DNA from: Pezicula radicicola
Lineage: Eukaryota; Ascomycota; Leotiomycetes; Helotiales; Dermateaceae
NCBI GenBank assembly: GCA_003008705.1
Contig: PDUO01000022.1
Location: 458,549 to 522,548, forward strand
DNA: 64,000 nt
Direction: 5' to 3'
Of this stretch, positions 59,985 through 64,000 are shown piece by piece (within the stretch, counting starts at the first letter, position 1; every line of letters starts with the position of its first letter). The translations under genes and the position numbers were made by a program. The notes below the pieces were generated by a model that ran no database searches, was not told the DNA's origin, and was given only the letters and a program-made list of their open reading frames with translations.

Positions 59985-60275
59985 TTGTCTCTAGTATTAT
60001 GCCCGGTGCGACAAAACAAAGCGTATCGACGCCTTCTTGACACATACATAAATGAGAAGCAGGTAATCCATGGTTCGCGGACGTTAGATGAGGCACATTA
60101 TCATTCTCTTGCCGACCAAGCTGCTGTTGAAGATCTAAATGCCTGCAATAGGGACCAAGTAGTTTCTAGAAGGGTTTCTTTGGTCAAAAAGAACGACAAA
60201 AAGAATGACAAAGAGCCGTGGACAATTCTTAGAGTCGATCGATTATGGATATATCAAGGCCTCAAGCAAAAATAA
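59985..60275 (+). pseudogene. Fragment of a CorA-like/ankyrin-associated fungal protein
   Basis: A 96-residue frame holds HGSRTLDEAHYH, NRDQVVSRR and TILRVDRLWIYQ. The order RTLDE-Y...N.DQVV.R...LRVDQLW.W is a module I know from the C-terminal half of fungal CorA-like and ankyrin-associated proteins. No upstream coding part is present and the frame lacks the following membrane segments, so it is a remnant. It may once have been joined to, or adjacent to, the NLR-like gene. Confidence 0.45.
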
Positions 60276-60638
60276 ATGAGAACAGGGGTTCGAGAAGCGA
60301 CTATAAATTCATTAAAGATTGTATCAAGGCAGTACGACCTCCATTCCGGCCAAAGACAAGCGAGGCCGAAAGCGATAGGACCACGCCGGTTAATCCAGAC
60401 TTGGAGAAAGGAAAGTAGTAAGGCAAGAAGCGCAGTTGAACTTCATTATGACTGTTTCAAGACCTGTCATTTCATTAATTTTGCGCCTAAAAATGGGCTA
60501 TTTCTGATAAATCAGCTACCTCTAACGTCGGTCGTCCTGCTAGTTCAAGGTAGAGAGGTAGTGCTATCTCGCTTAAAATAGGAGTTATCTAAAGGGAGGT
60601 CATTGTGACAGAATGGGCAGTTTTTTCTTTCCTTAAAA

Positions 60639-61088
60639 TTATAACCCAATATAGCTTCTACAGCATCTAAAAATCCTGTTTAATTGTGGAAATAGTGATA
60701 TGACCACCCTCATAAGTAGGCTATTCGAGAGTCCTAAATGGCCATGGTGCAGGAATTTGATAACTTCCGTTTTGTTGAAGGTGTCCATATTTTTTGTGAA
60801 GGTTGGATAAGCGTAGAAGGAAGCTATGAGTACTATATCGTATCCTTCCATTGCGATGCCTGTTGAAAGGAGTATTGACCATCCTATTGCTTTTGGATAA
60901 AGCTTGATGGCTTGAAGGAGTGTCATTGTATGTTCTCTATTTGTCGCATTTTTGGCATCTTTACTTAAGATTACAAATTTCGGATTCGACTCTGCTAGTT
61001 TTTGTGAAGTTGTGTTCTTCTTGGCTTTGATACTACTGTTGTCGTTTTGGTTATCGGGATTGGTCGCTTGTGGTAGAGGTGCGGTCAT
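60639..61088 (-). pseudogene. Truncated MFS sugar (maltose-type) permease
   Basis: The N-terminus matches maltose/alpha-glucoside permeases: NREHTMTLLQAIKLYPKA, then GWSILLSTGIAMEGYDIVLI and SFYAYPTFTKNM. After about residue 100 the similarity stops, and the remaining eleven or so membrane segments are absent from the following sequence. It is a 5' gene fragment, truncated by deletion or rearrangement; its promoter and start codon remain. Confidence 0.7.
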
Positions 61089-61789
61089 GTTTGCAATGAT
61101 AAGTATTGATGAGTGACAGTAGAAGAGTTTGAGTTGAAAAATTGTGAACTCAATTAGTTAAACTTTTGAAGCTAAAATCTCTAATGATAGTTTTCTTGTC
61201 TCGGTAATCATTGAACTATGAGCTCTAGAAGAATACTATAGCTGTCTCTTTTTATCCCGCAATAGATCTGCATGTGGATGTGCCCCAGGTATAACCTTCT
61301 ACCTGCTGCTCTTCTGACGTTATCTCTTTCTATAATGACGCCTCACAGGCTCTAGGCGGCTTCTGATTATGAAGTAGAATTTGATAAGGTCTTGCTTACA
61401 ACGTTGCATTTATAAGAACGATAAGGCACGATTTTACCATAGAAATTAAAATATGTTCTTTATATAGTTATCCTTTCTACTTTACTATATCTACGAGTAT
61501 TAACTTATACCCACTTATGTATTTAAACATCTTATTTGATTTAAATATTTGATTCAAAGTTTATACAAGAACTATTAAGAATACAATCTCTGTCTACATG
61601 CCTTACATAACACTTTTAGTAACTCACACAGCTTAGGACCATTTCTGGGGTATAGATTTAGGGTATATTTCTCAGCGCAGAATAGAACCAATGAAGAACT
61701 ATCGTCACTTACTTCACTATATAATATACCACTTACAACACCTCCTCCACAAGCCAACCTAAGACCCCCCCAGCCACTAAACCCAACCC
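61089..61789. other. Intergenic region, AT-rich in the middle
   Basis: No gene recognised; 61.4-61.6 kb is AT-rich. Confidence 0.4.
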
Positions 61790-63951
61790 TCAAACCCAAA
61801 CATCCCAAGCCAACCCATCCCTCTCAAACATATCCCCCTCAGCATCAACAAGATACCCATTCTCACACCTCTCAAACCTAACTCTCTTCTGCCTAACCTC
61901 ATAAAACCAATCATACCTCTCCTCTAACGCATCTCTCAAACCAGTTACCTCACCATTAGGATGTAAAGCCTTCCAAGGCTCGACACAAGTTATGTTTTTG
62001 CAGGATTTTAAGACGAAGAGGAGGGAATCTAATCGGGGGACTATTTTGGTGATTGGGAGGTTGAGGATTGTTGGGGTGGTTTCTGACATTGTTTGGATGG
62101 GGGAGGTGGTTGCTGTTGAGATGACTGGTGTGTTTGTGGTGGGGAGGAGGTTGAGTAGTTGGTGGGGATCGTTCTTTGGGAGTGGGTTAGTGTGTCCGAT
62201 GTTCTGGAGAGTGTTTTGGGTATACGGGAGGATGGGAACTTACATCCATATCATAGAGTTCATGTTCATTGTTACACCATACTGAATAATAAAGGTTATA
62301 TCCTGGTCCGATAATCCGAAGTGCTTTATACGTATTATTCACATGTAGAAAATCTATCAGTAAGTTAGCCAAGCCAAATCACAATCTGAGAATCAGAGCC
62401 ACCTTACTATTATTCTTTCCTTCACCGCCAGCGAAACCCCAATACTCAACATTAACATGTTCACCCCTAGTATGCCTCGCCCGAAGCAAACCATCTTTAG
62501 TAACCGGAAAAGCAGACCCATCAAAATCAGGTCGTTTCGGAATGTTTAACAAATCCAAAAAAGTAGGAGCCAAATCAGTATGAGTAGTAACAATATCCGT
62601 ACTCTCATTTTCAGGTACACCAGGACCACGAATAATAAGAGGAATATTGATATCCTCTTCAAAACCACACGATTTACCGGGTTGGAGACGATGTTGTCCT
62701 ATGTGGAATCCGTTATCGCTACTATAGATGATATATGTGTTTTCTAGGAGGTTGTAGGTCTCTAGGCGCGAGAACAGGCCGTCGATTAGTTCGTCGACTG
62801 CCTGGAGTGCGCGGAGTCTGGATCGGTAGAAGTGGTCGTTGTAGTCTACATTGGATTGGTTTTGTTGGGGGAGTTTTTGTACCCAACTTACTCCTGAGGG
62901 CTATGAATATATAATAATTAGTAAAGAAATCATATACAACGATTGCGTAAAGTAAAACTCCCTATACTCTACATCATAATGTAAAGTCCAACATGATAAG
63001 ACTAAGATTTACATACCACGTCAGGATTAAACCCCTCAGTCCTTGGGACCTTAACATCCTCAAAGAGATGCTCATGTCTCTTCGCAGGAATCGGCGCATC
63101 AAATTCAAACTTAGGATTCTTATCTAAAATAGAACCATTCATCAAAATATTGCAATGAGGAGCAGTAGGTGCGACAGTTAGGAAAAAAGGTTTCTTAGCA
63201 TTGACTGCTTCATCGAGAAGTCCATATGCCTTTTCAGCTAGGACATCAGTCACGTATTGACCTTCGTAGCTTTTTGGTTTCTCTTGGTTACGTTGGAATG
63301 TACTGTTTAGATAATCGTAAGTGTGGGGATCGAGCTGGAAATCCTGATTTTTGAGATGGTTAGGAATTTGGATTTGGTTTGCGGTGAGATATAGGAGGTG
63401 AGAGCTTACGGAACTTGTGAATCCTGCTGCGTAGGGTGAATCGTAGTTGGTGACTGTATGTACGTTGAAGAGCTTTCCTGTATAATAGGTGTTATATCCT
63501 GCCTGCTGTAACCATACTGGAAGATAATTCTCATTGAGACCTTCTTCGACGAATCGTGGATATCCACCTATATGGAATCAGCAATGTGTATATTAAAAGC
63601 CATGCCCTCGATTTACATACCGTATGGTGGATTGACATCAGTAATATTTGTATTATGAGCTGCTTTTCCAGTCCAGAGTGTCACTCTCGATGGACAGCAT
63701 ACAGCCGTAGTACAGTAGTGTTTGTTATAGTAGGTTCCTTTATCTAAAAGGTGTTTCTTGACCAGAGGCATGTAATCTAGTGATGCGAGATGAACATCTT
63801 GATCGTCTGTTAAGATAAACACAATGTTTGGTTGACGTTGTGAATTTGATCCTGAGTTTCCATTTCCAAGTACTTGCTGATCCGGAATAGATGCTGTAGT
63901 TAGGCTAGCACTAAGTGCGAGTGACAAGGCTGATAAGCAAGCCCGCCACAT
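61790..63951 (-). CDS. Secreted sulfatase (arylsulfatase family)
   Basis: Six exons (63951-63621, 63567-63410, 63343-63017, 62900-62408, 62353-62244, 62203-61790) encode 610 residues. The signal peptide is MWRACLSALSLALSASLTTAS. The metal-binding start is PNIVFILTDDQD. The formylglycine site is CCPSRVTLWTGK, in the CxPSR form, so the second Cys of AVCCPSR would be converted. YTGKLFNV, PFFLTVAPTAPH and YSSDNGFHIGQHRL supply the remaining active-site Lys, His and Asp/Asn residues. The protein hydrolyses sulfate esters and would be secreted or wall-bound, in a sulfur-scavenging role. Coding-strand base skew flips inside exons 4 and 6. Confidence 0.92.
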
Positions 63952-64000
63952 GCTGCAGGTTGGTGTAGCTTCAACTACGAAACAATTAGAGGTCTTCTAT

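Noticed and set aside
60276..60581. 101-residue frame after the CorA-like fragment
   Set aside because: No recognisable motif and no continuity with the preceding module.

Overview
The window is a 64-kb stretch of a filamentous ascomycete genome (Pezizomycotina). The evidence is genes split by many 45-100 bp introns with GTAAGT-type donors and CTAAC-like branch sites, plus fungus-specific families: Zn2Cys6 regulator, HET domain, NACHT-ankyrin NLR, LaeA/UMTA-type methyltransferase, NRPS-like reductase and P450. A leotiomycete is a guess from overall gene style only. AT-rich blocks and repeat copies that differ mainly by C/T and G/A transitions look like the result of repeat-induced point mutation (RIP). 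Most exon structures below were assembled by hand and sum to multiples of three; boundaries may be off by a base or two.

Layout: (1) 0-5.2 kb: 5' part of an ankyrin protein, then a gene-poor stretch with a tRNA-Pro(UGG) gene whose T-loop is split by a 58-bp insert that looks exactly like a spliceosomal intron. (2) 6-15 kb: a compact amino-acid module: Zn2Cys6 factor, D-amino-acid oxidase, Dal5-type permease and an aromatic-type aminotransferase, with a GATA/CGG-rich divergent promoter. The regulator and the oxidase overlap antisense in coding sequence. (3) 16-29 kb: a likely secondary-metabolite cluster: NRPS-like A-T-R enzyme, NmrA-type oxidoreductase, UMTA methyltransferase, O-methyltransferase and P450. 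(4) 31-37 kb: a small unknown protein, a secreted GH5 glucanase and a UDP-glycosyltransferase. (5) 37-47 kb: repeat-rich accessory DNA with an SRPK-like kinase, a frameshifted HET gene, a small unknown gene, a foldback element, two diverged direct repeat copies and an extremely AT-rich block. (6) 47.6-54.4 kb: an amidinotransferase, a beta-lactamase-fold serine hydrolase and a polyamine-oxidase-type flavoenzyme, all on the minus strand. (7) 55-64 kb: a large NLR-like NACHT/ankyrin protein, decayed fragments of two other genes, and a secreted sulfatase.

The amino-acid module can be read as import plus stereo-inversion: the oxidase turns D-amino acids into 2-oxo acids, and the aminotransferase can re-aminate them to L-amino acids. 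In the metabolite cluster the NRPS-like enzyme would load an acid (probably an alpha-amino acid) and release it by reduction, with P450 oxidation, two methylations and possibly NmrA-type reduction as tailoring. The most unusual signals are the intron-like insert in the tRNA gene and a repeated base-skew switch (C/A-rich to G/T-rich on the coding strand) inside exons of five unrelated genes.
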